Below the pieces are notes generated by a model. It was not told the origin of the DNA. It was given only the letters and a program-made list of their open reading frames with translations, and did no database searches. Below are positions 1 through 11,130 of a stretch of 64,000 bases of DNA, in pieces. The translations under genes were made by a program, and so were the position numbers. Origin of the DNA: Liolophura sinensis (lineage: Eukaryota; Mollusca; Polyplacophora; Chitonida; Chitonidae). The DNA lies in contig NC_088298.1 in NCBI RefSeq assembly GCF_032854445.1, positions 24,017,295 to 24,081,294 on the forward strand, written 5' to 3'. How positions within the stretch are numbered: the first letter of the stretch is position 1; every line of letters starts with the position of its first letter.

Positions 1-124
1 GATATAATTCTTGCCATGTATAAAATGAAGAAATAAAGAAAGATCCCCTGGTGAGGAGAATTTACCGAAAATAAAACTGGAATATAAGAGTGTAGAAAGT
101 TGAGAAGGCGTTTTATTATTTTCA

Positions 125-357
<233 letters not shown>

Positions 358-1780
358 TATTTCTAATTTCTAGATTATCTATGATTTTCGAGTTTTAACG
401 AGGTTTGGTTCTTTTTAACTGCTTTTAAACATGTTGATCAATGTCGATTGCATCTTAATGTAAACACTGTTCTCGCCACGATATGGCTGAAATATTGCCG
501 ACGTGGAGTTAAACCATAAACATTCATTCATTCTGAGCTGTCAGAGCAAGGAAACGAATAATATCGAACTTTGAAGGTTTGAGGTTTCTTATTGCTTGTT
601 GAGCCATGACAACAATAAGAAATCAGCAACACTCATGTGGACGTTTGCGCCATCTAATGTTCACTGAAGAACACTTGTCGAATAAATAAGAAAAGTTGAG
701 AAATCTGATTTCCTGTCGTCAACTATTTTCCAGTGTTAAATTTCATACTCTTTCATACTACTCCGCAGCGTCTGCAGAGGGAGAGAGATAGAACAGCTGA
801 CCGCATGCTGTTATTATCTATCGGTGCCTCTGAGACTCATATCTGGCTTTTACAAGACACAAAGATTCTGTTTTCTGTGTGAGTACATGTGCCCTTGGTG
901 AGTAAAAATTGACTTGTCTAGCATCATGCACTCTACACTGATATGTAACAGGCTGAGGGAGGATTCTTTAAATAGATACCTAATTCGATCGACTTAATCT
1001 TGTCTCTGGAGACACCTCTCCACCAATCGGCTGGCTTAATTGGGTCTGGCAGAAGTCAAAGAATCAGACATTCTAGTGTTATCTGACGGAATTTCTGCCT
1101 AAGGAACGCCGGACAAGGAAATTGGATTTTGGGCTCGATTGTGCAAGAAACCTTTACCAGCTGCATCAGAACACATATCAGGTTTAAGGGAAATCGTCAC
1201 TACCTGTGACATCATCCACACTTTCATCGACGTCACGAGTGCAGAGGGTGGGATATTTTTTTTTTCAACGTTGGTCAAATTGTTGGAGCTAATTAAGGAT
1301 TTTGTCCGGTTCAAACGGTTACATAAAACATTGTATGTGGTATATTCAAACTGTCAGTAATTACACTTGTCAACAATCGAAATTAAAGGTAACTTTTTTG
1401 AAATAAAGATTTAAAAGTACAATTTTTGCTGCCGTATGCTTGGAATTTGTCCCTTAATGCTCATTTGTAAATGCTAAGTTTCCCTTGAATGAATCTCTAT
1501 TCAACAATTAAAATACACTAAAATAGGCAGAAAAAGACCGTTGCTTTATCTAACCGGAAAATAACACTAACACGGCTTGACCGAGAGGTCTTTGGTTCAC
1601 TAGATTATGTGAAATAGACTCGATCTTGGAGAGAAAAAAATTCTTCATTTCCTGTCTCAGATAGCAATATATTTGTTGGATTTCTCCCACAACGGCGATA
1701 TGCAGCTTTTCATTTTTTGCCACCGTCTAACAGAAGCCGATACTTGGGTCAAAAACCGTGCACAGCGTTTTATTCTTTCC
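358..1780. other. Anonymous sequence with SINE scraps
   Basis: A SINE tail lies at 470-540 (GATATGGCTGAAATATTG, ending in CATT repeats). A fragment at 629-690 resembles the region downstream of the tRNA-like head at 13 kb. No coding exon is supported. Confidence 0.5.
470..540 (+). mobile_element. SINE tail, family 3 (GATATGGCTGAAATATTG type)
   Basis: The segment CGCCACGATATGGCTGAAAT followed by ATTGCCGACGTGGAGTTAAA and a CATT tail matches 21476-21570. The GTTAAA-plus-tetranucleotide ending is shared with family 2. The 5' head is missing. Confidence 0.65.
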
Positions 1781-1782
1781 GG

Positions 1783-2034
1783 AGAGAGCAGCATCTGTGC
1801 ACGACATTTGTGTCGTTACGGCGTCTTACAAAACCGTAAGCCTGGATGGATGGGGAGCACGGCATTTGTGTCGTAATGGCGAGTTACAAAACCGTAAGCC
1901 TGGATTGATGGAGAGCAGCATGTGTGCACGGCATTTGGGTCTTTCTTGCGTGTTACAAAACCGTAAACCTAGATGGAGGGGGCGCAGCATCTGTGCACGG
2001 CATTTGGGTCTTTCTTGCGTGTTACAAAACAGGT
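1783..2034 (+). repeat. Approximately 70-bp tandem repeat, about 3.6 copies
   Basis: Units share GTTACAAAACCGTAAGCCTGG and a GTGCACGGCATTTG block; the last two units are closest to each other. Confidence 0.9.
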
Positions 2035-2104
2035 GACCCTCTAATCTAACGAGTCAGGGAGGTTCCCAAGGTTGACTTAAAAATCCGTTATGAGGACATT
2101 AGAT

Positions 2105-2245
2105 ATGTATGTGTGCATAGCGTGGTACTTGACAATTTTTTCAGTCATATGATGATAAGGGGTCATTATGTGTGTGTACATATACTGCGTCTTTTTGTGG
2201 CAGAGTGAGTATGCCGCCAAAGCTCTGTCGATATTAAAACATCAT
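2105..2245 (-). mobile_element. SINE family 2 fragment
   Basis: The plus strand reads TTTTTTCAGTCATATGATGA then TAAGGGGTCATTA and TCTTTTTGTGGCAGAG, matching 7960-8060. The tRNA-like head is absent. Confidence 0.7.
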
Positions 2246-3064
2246 TAAGAAGACACCAGACGTTTTAAGCTCTAGTGTATGCCAACTTAGTAACAGTAAC
2301 TTGTGAAACTTTTGGTATTACTTTCTGACACCATTTCTTTCATTCAAATTATAAAGCCACGTGCAGGAAATGACGTATGCTTTATCAAACAAGACACGAC
2401 TTCCTAACCTCTTCTTCTAAACAGCCCACCTCTCCGGAGGCAAAGTGCACATGCACTGGAGAGTTAATAGTTTTAAGCGGGTTCAGCCAAGAGCTATTCT
2501 GTTGAGAACATGCGATATGATGAAATCGTTTGATCGACTTGAGCATTACTGCCGACAATGACAGAAACGTGCAGCTTTTTGCAGATGATAAGGCACAACT
2601 GACACCTGATGTATTACAGAGCACGTGTCCTGTTACTTGATGCATTTGAGGAGATGCCCGAGGGTAGTGGGTCAAAACGTGATCAAAATCCGATCCGCTT
2701 ATCGATGCTGTGGTTACAGACACGTGCCCTGGGGTGTCCTGGGGTGCCCTCCTGACCACTTGACGGAAGTCACAGGATTATTCCCCCTTTTCTTTCTTTT
2801 ATCCCTGCTATTCATGTCGCTTTCAACGTTATTTTGACCCAGTCACCGTGGCGCCTCCATTCTACTTTTGCCCCTTACAATCATTGGGAACATTGGACAT
2901 TTTCTACTGATTTACAATGGTAAATCTAATGAAAACTTATCAGAAACAATAAAGTAAAATATTCCAATGGCACTTACAAGTAATCGTACTTTGTAGATGC
3001 ACTCAGACTCCTGCTTCACCATCAAATAACGCTGAACACACAGGATGTTACACGACGGCACCAC

Positions 3065-3145
3065 GTTGCGCTCACCGCTTCGGTGGCCTAATTGTTAGAG
3101 CATCCGCCACGAAATCCGGAGACGTAGGATCAAACCCAACTTTAC
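3065..3145 (+). mobile_element. tRNA-like SINE head, family 2
   Basis: CTTCGGTGGCCTAATTGTTA with a downstream GGATCAAACCC gives Pol III A-box and B-box matches. The same head appears on the minus strand at the right ends of the copies at 8.2, 45.1 and 49.5 kb. Confidence 0.65.
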
Positions 3146-3819
3146 TGTTTTTTGAAACACCAAATTACCATTTTCACGGCAAGGTATTCACTAAAATGGA
3201 CTGGGTTGAATGGTCTTTCATGTGAAATAGGCTTCATGTTACTTTTCCATTTACCTTTGAGGTTTCCAACGTTACACGAGCTCTTGTCCACAGATATCCA
3301 AGAGACACTCGCTGCTTCCGTCATCCAAGGCAGGACCATCGCGACGGTTCTTGTCCAATGAGAAAGCCAATCCTTTGAGCAGTGATAAATGAAATAAGGT
3401 CTGAATGAATACACACAGTCAAGATATTTTATGATATATCTTGACAAGCTGCTTGGTGAATCAATAAATTGTGATGTGGTATGACGTCACCAACAGATCC
3501 TGCAGAGACAGAACATCCTTTCAAACATTGCGAACTCCAAATGCATTTGGTTTTACGAAACCTTTACAGCAAGCATGCGTACATGTATCTCCAATCATCG
3601 TTATATCACAAATCATGTGCGATGCTGCACCTCAATTACCGTTATATACATGCCCGTGGGTTCACGGCGTAGGAAGTAAGGCATATGGAAGGCGGCGAAT
3701 CTGATGTCTTTATTAGTGAGGTAAAACTGTAAAGAAATGGCTTGTTTAACTTCCCGAGAGCGATAACTCTCACACAAGAATTCTATATTAAGCCCAAAGC
3801 ATTATGCAATATTTGTGAA

Positions 3820-4052
3820 TGGGCCTCCGTGGCTCACTTGGTAAGCGCGCTAGCGCACCGTAATGATCCATGAGCCCCTCACCAATGCGGTCGCTGTGAT
3901 TTCAAATCCAGCTCATGCTGGCTTCCTCGCTGGTTTCGCCCGGGCTCTGCCCGGTTTCCTCCCACCATAATGCTGGTCACCGTCGTAAAAGTGAAATATT
4001 CTTGAATACGGCGTGAAACACCAATCAAATAAATAAAATAAATAAATATTTG
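3820..4052 (+). mobile_element. SINE family 1, nearly full length
   Basis: The head GGCCTCCGTGGCTCACTTGG contains an A-box; GATTTCAAATCC is a weak B-box. The body (CCGGTTTCCTCCCACCATAA) and tail GTGAAATATTCTTGAATACG are typical, ending in AAATAAAT repeats. An internal block of about 50 bases seen in the 17.4-kb copy is missing. Confidence 0.92.
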
Positions 4053-5159
4053 TGAAATCTTGTTAATAATTAATATAAAACTCTTAAACCGAATTTCTCT
4101 TTTATATTTGATTACAGTTCCTTGTCACTCGGATACAGTCCACAATTAATGCTTCCGAGAAAGAATGTAATCCCTTGCTATTTTAGATATATTTTTATTT
4201 TGCTCTGTTGGGCTGCCATTTTTTTTGTTCTGTGATATCATTTTATGGCGTGGGATTTGAAGTTTCATTCTAGGTATAAAGGACCTGGTATGGTAGGGCG
4301 GGAAGTCGGCCCCAGTGCAAGAAACTGTGCTCCTCAACAAGCGAAATTGACTATATGTGTAAGCGACAACTGCTCACTGATAAGGCTATTTCTTTTTTCA
4401 TTTCTGTTTTACTTTTCTTTTCCTGTTATATAGCAAGAATGCATTGAGGCAATGTATAGCTCATAAAATCGAAAAACTGGTCCAGTCCCACTGAAATATT
4501 CTTTCTTGTTTTGGCCTTTGACACTGCAGAATGGGAAAAATCACTGTGCAACAAATGTAACTTTCTGAGAAATTCTTGAGCACGCAGTTATGCGTTAAAT
4601 ACATAAATAACAAATATTCATCCTTATACCTCCGCGACCATTCGAATCTATCGATTCTATGCTCTATGGAGAGACCCCACGTTTTGTGATACGAGCGAAA
4701 AGAGGCAGCGTGCCGACTACCATAAAGTCTCCCATTTCCAACAAAATTTCATCGCTGCCTGGCGTCACGATTGTACACAAATAAACTATAAATAATCTCC
4801 ATATTCAAAACATATGTCTATCAATGAAGTTTGTCAAATGTGGCCTGTATATTCACCTTCCATTTTCCATCAGTAGGAGCAAGTTTGCAACAACAATATG
4901 CCCCAACCGACGAGAGTACAGTCGTCTTCGTTTTTTTTTTTTGTTTTTTTTTTTTTTTGTTCTCATTTGTGTTAATCATCCATAATCCAGTAGATCTACT
5001 GATAAGTTTTACATAATACACAAGCAGAGTAGCTCCCAAAAACGAAAGCATTATTTTGACTCAATATTTAGGCATTTTATAATGCTGATTTATATATAGT
5101 TCAATATAGAACAATCCTACCACTGGTCCGACATTTTGTAGAAGGAGGTCCTCTGTATT

Positions 5160-5520
5160 GGCAGATGTAGCCTAACCTGAACCAGGGGTTAAAAGAACTT
5201 CTGTTGTTCAGCTAGCATCACTCTCCGGTCCCCTTTTTCCTGTTTGTTCAAATTTCTTACTTAATCCCTGTACTTGTTCTGCTGTGAGACTCATATGCAT
5301 ATGCCAAATCATGTAGCATATCTTTTATTATCTTCGTTAGTGTTTACCAAGTCTGGTTAGCCGATCTTATTTTGTTTTGTTTCGTTCCTACATGTATCTG
5401 TCATGATGAGATTTAATGCCCTGTCTTGACCATTGATTTTATGTTTTTCTTACTTTATATATGTACCATATGTACAGTGTAATAAACAAATTTGCTCTGA
5501 AGCAGACATCAAAAACCCGT
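5160..5520 (+). other. 3'-UTR-like or LINE-tail-like segment
   Basis: A T-rich stretch ends in GTACCATATGTACAGTGTAATAAACAAA, here quoted in two overlapping parts: GTACCATATGTACAGTG and GTAATAAACAAA. It has a polyadenylation signal and no ORF. It may be the tail of an old retroelement or a lost 3' UTR. Confidence 0.25.
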
Positions 5521-5775
5521 TTTTACATACCGCTTGGAAACCCTATAACTGAATGAGGTTTTTTTTTACTGGTTCGCTGACTTTTGACCCTCATGCTGAT
5601 CACTATGAGTAATAAAAAGTATACAAAAAAAATACAAAAAAATCTCAACCAGGTTCACAGGGATTATTATGTAACGGTCAAGAGTCCCTAATCAGAAGAC
5701 GTGTCACCTGTGCAACAGCCATTTACGTCTTTTAGGTTGTAACACCTGTCGCACCGTTCGTCACAACACTGGACT

Positions 5776-5905
5776 TACCCGCAAGGAACGCGAACAGAGA
5801 CATGTCAATTCCAAAGCAAATTGCTCAAGCAGGTGACGTTTACATCGGGTGTACTTATGACCTACAAACCTCACCTTGTCCATTAAACTTCCTGAAGTTT
5901 TAAGC
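5776..5905 (+). repeat. Dispersed repeat, copy 1 (inverted partner at 34.5 kb)
   Basis: Contains GCAAGGAACGCGAACAGAGA, CAAGCAGGTGACGTTTACAT and GGTGTACTTATGACCTACAA. The reverse complement recurs at 34490-34615 with modest divergence. Confidence 0.8.
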
Positions 5906-5914
5906 CGTTGAGTC

Positions 5915-6003
5915 ATCGCTTGTCGGTCGTGGGTTTCCCCGGGTTCTAAGTGAAATATTCTTGAGTACGGCGTAAAACACCAGTAGAATAAATAAATAAA
6001 TAG
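5915..6003 (+). mobile_element. SINE family 1, 3' fragment
   Basis: Starts at GGTCGTGGGTTTCCCCGGGT and runs through GTGAAATATTCTTGAGTACG to AAATAAAT repeats. Confidence 0.85.
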
Positions 6004-6280
6004 ATTTAAAGACAAATACGGTGTGTTTCAAACTACCTGGAAATTTACTGTAAAAAGACAGTATATCCTGTCACAGTGATTTACACCTCATGCACTTCTT
6101 TTCAAATAGATTTTCTAAGAACATTCGGCCTTCGGCAGGCAACTTATAGCTTTTTCCCGTTGTCACTGTTTGCTTGTGACAATAAGCGATCAATATGGCC
6201 TGCATATCTGTGACGTCACATGGGAGACTTACCAAATATTCAGTGGTTTAAACCTAGCACTCCGGATCGTCCACCTGTAA

Positions 6281-6379
6281 AACTGACCGCCATGGTATAA
6301 GCGATTTTCAGCAATTTCATTGTTGTTTAACGCCACACTTAAGAACCATGGCGGTGAGTTTTTAACAACAATGAAATAA
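6281..6379. repeat. Interleaved inverted repeats (A-B-A'-B')
   Basis: Arm A (6281-6296, AACTGACCGCCATGGT) pairs with A' (6345-6360) with one mismatch. Arm B (6313-6330, contains TTTCATTGTTG) pairs with B' (6361-6379). The order A-B-A'-B' is interleaved, not nested. Confidence 0.8.
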
Positions 6380-7505
6380 ATAAATATCTACATAAGAAAG
6401 AAAAAACACTACAAAATAGTACTATTATAGTACTACATGTCCTTTGGGATCGGAACAAATAGCACCCAAACACCAGCCATGGCCGTCACTAACGAACAGT
6501 GAACAACGCCGTGTATTGTTTAACAGTTTACAAGAAGTTTTTCATTAACAAGTATTTCTGTTTGAAAGAAATGCCTTAATGTTTATAACATAATAGGTCT
6601 ACGTGTATACCTGAGGTGGTAATTTGGCAACTGTTTTACAAATAGTTAAAAGTTTCCACTTATCCAAACTGGCGATAATTCATGTTTTGTTATTGTATGC
6701 GTACGGTAAATGCTAGTCTTTTGTCACCAGTATTAGAACGGCATAACATCCCATTTTAAGCTGAATGTAACAGCGTTATATTAACCACTCGAGCACGACG
6801 AGCCTTGTTGTAAACGTAAGAGAAATCCTATAAACAGTTCATAGTTGATTGTTCTTTTTACCGTTAATGACTGATATATTGATGTTGGGTTTTGACACTT
6901 AGATTCGAAAACATCGGGTTTCCATAGAAACACTAAAGACTCCTTACTACGGTAAAGGGGCCGTGCATGTGCAGGCCAGAAGACACCGTGATCTGCGTGC
7001 TTACCCACATGTTATATGCAGTTGACAGTCGCACCTTTGTATACACATAAGAAAATCAATATTGGCTTAGCTAAAGCATGCAGCTCTATTAATCAATATC
7101 AGGCCGGGTCGGTGATAGACTGTGAAGCAAATACGACCATATGTAGATGAAAATCTGCATTGAGATGTATATAAGTACAGAGTCCACAAGAAATTCATGG
7201 TGATTTTATTATTTATACGTCTATAAACGGGTAGGAAACCGTTCTGGTGAGGAGTAGGGCTTAAAGGGTACATTTACACCGGTTATAGTGCACGTGCCGC
7301 CTACAGTTTTGTTTTCGTTGGACATATTTTTAATTTGTATTAACATATTCTCAAAATGATATAAATTTTTCTAACATTTAACAGTTACACTTAAATTGCA
7401 ATAATGGTATTAAGCAACATCGAAGGTTGCTCATCCCACAACTATACTGTATGTGTTAGAAACTTTAAAACGCGTTTACCTCAGTGGATATTTCAGCCAT
7501 TTTAA
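6380..7505. other. Anonymous sequence
   Basis: No exon, repeat unit or RNA gene is supported here. Confidence 0.4.
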
Positions 7506-7507
7506 TC

Positions 7508-7585
7508 ATTGATTTATTTATTTATTTGATTGATGTTTTATGCCGTGCTAAAGAATATTGCACTTATACTGTGATTTTACAAGCT
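7508..7585 (-). mobile_element. SINE family 1, 3' fragment
   Basis: TTTATTTATTTATTTGATTG followed by ATGTTTTATGCCGTGCTAAA is the tail in reverse orientation. Confidence 0.75.
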
Positions 7586-7844
7586 GTATTGCTCTATTTT
7601 ACAAGGTTAGGGGACGTGGAGGCAGGAGGCTGAAAACAATGCATATTCCTTCACAAATATTCGATACCGGAAGTTTTATAATCGAGATTGCGCAATTGTA
7701 ACCGTTGAAAACAGGTTAACCGAACCGCAATCAGCTACAGTGTTCAAATGTGTGACATGGACGTACCATAGCATATGTTGATTATCTGGACTTTTTGTGT
7801 GTGACACTCAAGAATAGTTCACTTATTATAGGGCGGCTGTATGT

Positions 7845-7945
7845 AAATATATATGTGTATGTATGTACGTACGTGTGTACGTACGTACGTACGTACGTAT
7901 GTATGTATGCATCGATGTATGTATGTATCTATGTATGTATGTAAT
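7845..7945. repeat. GTAC/GTAT tetranucleotide microsatellite
   Basis: A run of GTAC and GTAT units abuts the tail side of the family 2 SINE at 7945, so it probably grew from the SINE's TACA-type tail. Confidence 0.93.
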
Positions 7946-8290
7946 GTTTTCGGTTTAACATCGTACTTAACAATCTTTCAATCATATGACGATAAGGAGC
8001 CATTAGATGTGTGTGTACATAAACTGTGTCTTCTTGTGGCAGGGCGAGTCCATGTCGGCAAAGTGCTGCCGCCACTGAAGTACCATGCCCAAGACATGAG
8101 TCTGACATGACACACCACCCAGCCACATGAAAACAGACATTGGGCCAACCAGTCCTGCTTCCTTTCATAGCTGAGGGCCAAGCGAGACAGCAGCAAGTAC
8201 CATTTTTAAAGTCTTTGGCATGATCTGATCCACGTTTGATCCAGGGGTCTCCAGACTTCGTAGCTTTATAACCATTAGGCTACCGAAGAG
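7945..8290 (-). mobile_element. SINE family 2, near full length
   Basis: The minus strand starts with a tRNA-like head (CTTCGGTAGCCTAATGGTTA, then GGATCAAACGTGG). The body includes GCAGCAAGTACCATTTTTAA (plus strand), and the tail is a GATGTTAAACC block that runs into a TACA repeat. Confidence 0.85.
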
Positions 8291-8420
8291 ATTTAAATAA
8301 GCAAATGAGATAATGTCTAGAGTGACTGTAGTATTCGGATCTATATTATTGTTAACCCATTGCATAAACTTGTTAGTCGTTTCATAAACGATCCGTTTTG
8401 AGGTGAACACGATGACAACA

Positions 8421-8502
8421 TGGTGTAAGTAACTGACATAATGGTGTAAGTAACTGACATAATGTGTAAGTAACTGACATAATGTGTAAGTAACTGACAT
8501 AA
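8421..8502. repeat. Approximately 20-bp tandem repeat, about 4 copies
   Basis: Units of GTGTAAGTAACTGACATAAT. Flanks at 8308-8365 and 8500-8556 are themselves duplicates (GTCTAGAGTGACTGTAGTAT versus GTCTACAGTGGCTGTAATAT). Confidence 0.92.
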
Positions 8503-9048
8503 TGTCTACAGTGGCTGTAATATTCGGATGTGTGTGTTTGCTAACCCATCACAATTGATATACATGTATACACAGCCATGATTCTGTGAAGTCAAGGGTG
8601 GGCATTTATTTGATACAAGGTGCTATGATGCTTACAGAAGCACGCCGTCACGGTTATGAGGAGCAGCTTTGTGGGTATCTATCTATTTAAGGTCTACTCA
8701 ATCTCATCTACGTGCAAACAGATAAAGCCTGAAACCAGAAATTAATTATGGATAAGAAGAGCGATACATTCATCCACTTCTATGACATCCTGAAACCGAT
8801 ACCAGTCATAAATCATGCATGGTTTACCTATACCGAACTGGCAATCTGTCGCTAAACCGAAAAGACCCTATGTAGAGAGCTCCCGGGGGAGAAGCGCTTT
8901 TCTAGACACTCATTCTAGTGATTAGGTTAAGCCTACAAAGTCGTGTCTTCGTGACCCGAGATTTGTAATCACACAGCTACATCAGTCTGTACAGAGCCGG
9001 TTACAGACAATATATCACGCTACCAATACATGTAGAAGAGATTAATAC

Positions 9049-10003
9049 AGCATATAGAGTAAAACCAGAGAAGCGACGACAGTGCGATAGATGGCAAATA
9101 ACCACACATGACCGGTGAAATATGGCTACAGCATAGAGAGTAAAACCAGAGCAGAGGTGACAGTGCGATAGATGGCAAATAATCACACATGACCGGTGAA
9201 ATATGGCTACAGCATAGAAAGTAAAACCAGAGCAGAGGTGACAGTGCGATAGATGGCAAATAATCACACATGACCGGTGAAATATGGCTACAGCATAGAA
9301 AGTAAAACCAGAGCAGTAACGACAGTGTAATAGGTGGCAAATAATCACACGTGAAAGGTGAAATATGGCTACAGCATAGAGAGTAAAACCAGAGCAGTGA
9401 CGACAGTGTAATAGATGGCAAATAATCACACATGACCGGTGAAATATGGCTACAACATAGAGAGTAAAACCAGAGCAGAGGTGACAGTGCGATAGATGGC
9501 AAATAATCACACATGACCGGTGAAATATGGCTACAGCATAGAAAGTAAAACCAGAGCAGAGGTGACAGTGCGATAGATGGCAAATAATCACACATGACCG
9601 GTGAAATATGGCTACAGCATAGAGAGTAAAACCAGAGCAGTAACGACAGTGTAATAGATGGCAAACAATCACACATGAAAGGTGAAATATGGCTACAGCA
9701 TAGAGAGTAAAACCAGAGCAGTGACGACAGTGTAATAGATGGCAAATAATCACACATGACCGGTGAAATATGGCTACAACATAGAGAGTAAAACCAGAGC
9801 AGAGGTGACAGTGCGATAGATGGCAAATAATCACACATGACCGGTGAAATATGGCCACAGCATAGAGAGTAAAACCAGAGCAGTGACGACAGTGTAATAG
9901 ATGGCAAACAATCACACATGACCGGTGAAATATGGCTACAGCACAGAGTGTAAAACCAGACCAGAAGTGACAGCGTGATAGATGGCAAATAATCACACAT
10001 GTA
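9049..10003. repeat. 81-bp minisatellite, about 12 units
   Basis: Units contain GTAAAACCAGAGCAG, GACAGTGTAATAGATGGCAA and CACATGACCGGTGAAATATG. 81 is a multiple of three, so two minus-strand frames remain open for more than 320 codons; those are artefacts. Single diverged copies of the unit exist at 36.15 and 51.5 kb. Confidence 0.97.
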
Positions 10004-10062
10004 AGCTGTAGTGAAAAATATAAGGTTAAATAGAACAAAGTACTATTGTCTATTTCTCTTAG

Positions 10063-10398
10063 CGAGTCGTCTGTATTCAGCTCTCTGTAAAACCAGTCAT
10101 ACTCGCTACCAAAATTGCCTTTAGTCAGTCACACGTAACAATGTGGCTTTAGAGATGGATGTTAGGAAATTAAAGCCATGTAGTCTATTCGCAAAGGCAG
10201 TAGTGTATGCTGTGTTACTGCGTGAAGTTTGTTCTAACTGCTTGTTGGTGCAACTTATTCTAACTGCATCTTCCTTGTAACAATATCGACGTTCAACATG
10301 TCAGGTTGTACAGCTTGGGTTGTTACATGTCACTGGCTAAAGGCAATTTTGGTAGTGAATATGAATGATTTTACAGACAGCTGCATATAGGCGACTCT
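10063..10398. mobile_element. Long-inverted-repeat element, about 335 bp
   Basis: Left arm 10063-10133 and right arm 10323-10398 are imperfect inverted repeats of about 70 bases. The best block is CTACCAAAATTGCCTTTAG (10106-10124) against its complement near 10337-10355. No coding sequence. No target duplication could be fixed. It begins 60 bases after the 81-bp array, and its arm has sequence like part of the array unit. Confidence 0.7.
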
Positions 10399-10991
10399 GA
10401 AAGAAACAGACTGTAGGGGAATGTTTGATGGTACAGTTTTTCCGAGTCAATATAAACCGTACAATATAACCGGTAACAAAAATCAATGTGCTTGTACAAC
10501 ACACACGACATTCCACTCTTGTCAGAAACAGGATGGAACCAGTTGGATGCCGCTGTGAATGCCTTCAGCGAAACTTTACCAGCCGGCATGCAATAATCTA
10601 TTGACTAATTTATTTGATTGATCTCTTTCCATCCCCTGCGGCTCTCGTAGAACTCCCGTCTACGTGTACATTTCATTAGTTTTTAAGCAATTCTAAAAAA
10701 AGTGTTTCTCGATGGTGGCGGCGGTGAACTTGTGGGTGGAAGAAACTGGATTTTCTGGATGAAACCGGAGTGCATGGATTAAACCGGAATGCCCGGAAAA
10801 TACCGGAGTACACGGAATAGACCACAACCCTTAACGTGGTGTCTGACAAACTTCATGACCAATAGCCTCGACCAATCTAGCGAGAATCGGATGTGAACAT
10901 GCCATCCCTCGTGCGATAAAATGAAAGCTTCATCCATTAGAACCGGCAACGAGACCCCTGTAGCAGTCTTGAAATCCTAATACATATGTGG
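10399..10991. other. Anonymous sequence
   Basis: No exon supported. A short run of GGA(T/A)-rich near repeats (GGATGAAACCGGAGTGCATG) lies at 10745-10820. Confidence 0.4.
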
Positions 10992-11130
10992 GCTAACTAT
11001 TTATTTGTTTATTTTGATTGGGTATTTACTCTGTACTCAAGAATATTTTACTTATAAGACGGCAGTGGTGGGAGAAAACCGGGTAGAGCCCCGGGGAAAC
11101 CCACGACCATCTACAGGTTGACTAAGTATT
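10992..11130 (-). mobile_element. SINE family 1, truncated
   Basis: Tail (TTTATTTGTTTATTTTGATT) and body (GTACTCAAGAATATTTTACT, then GAAACCCACGACCATC) are present; the tRNA-like head is missing. Confidence 0.85.

Noticed and set aside
9001-10038. Open frames of 345 and 326 codons on the minus strand
   Set aside because: They are translations of the 81-bp array in two frames; unit length divisible by three keeps them open. No start context or splice support.
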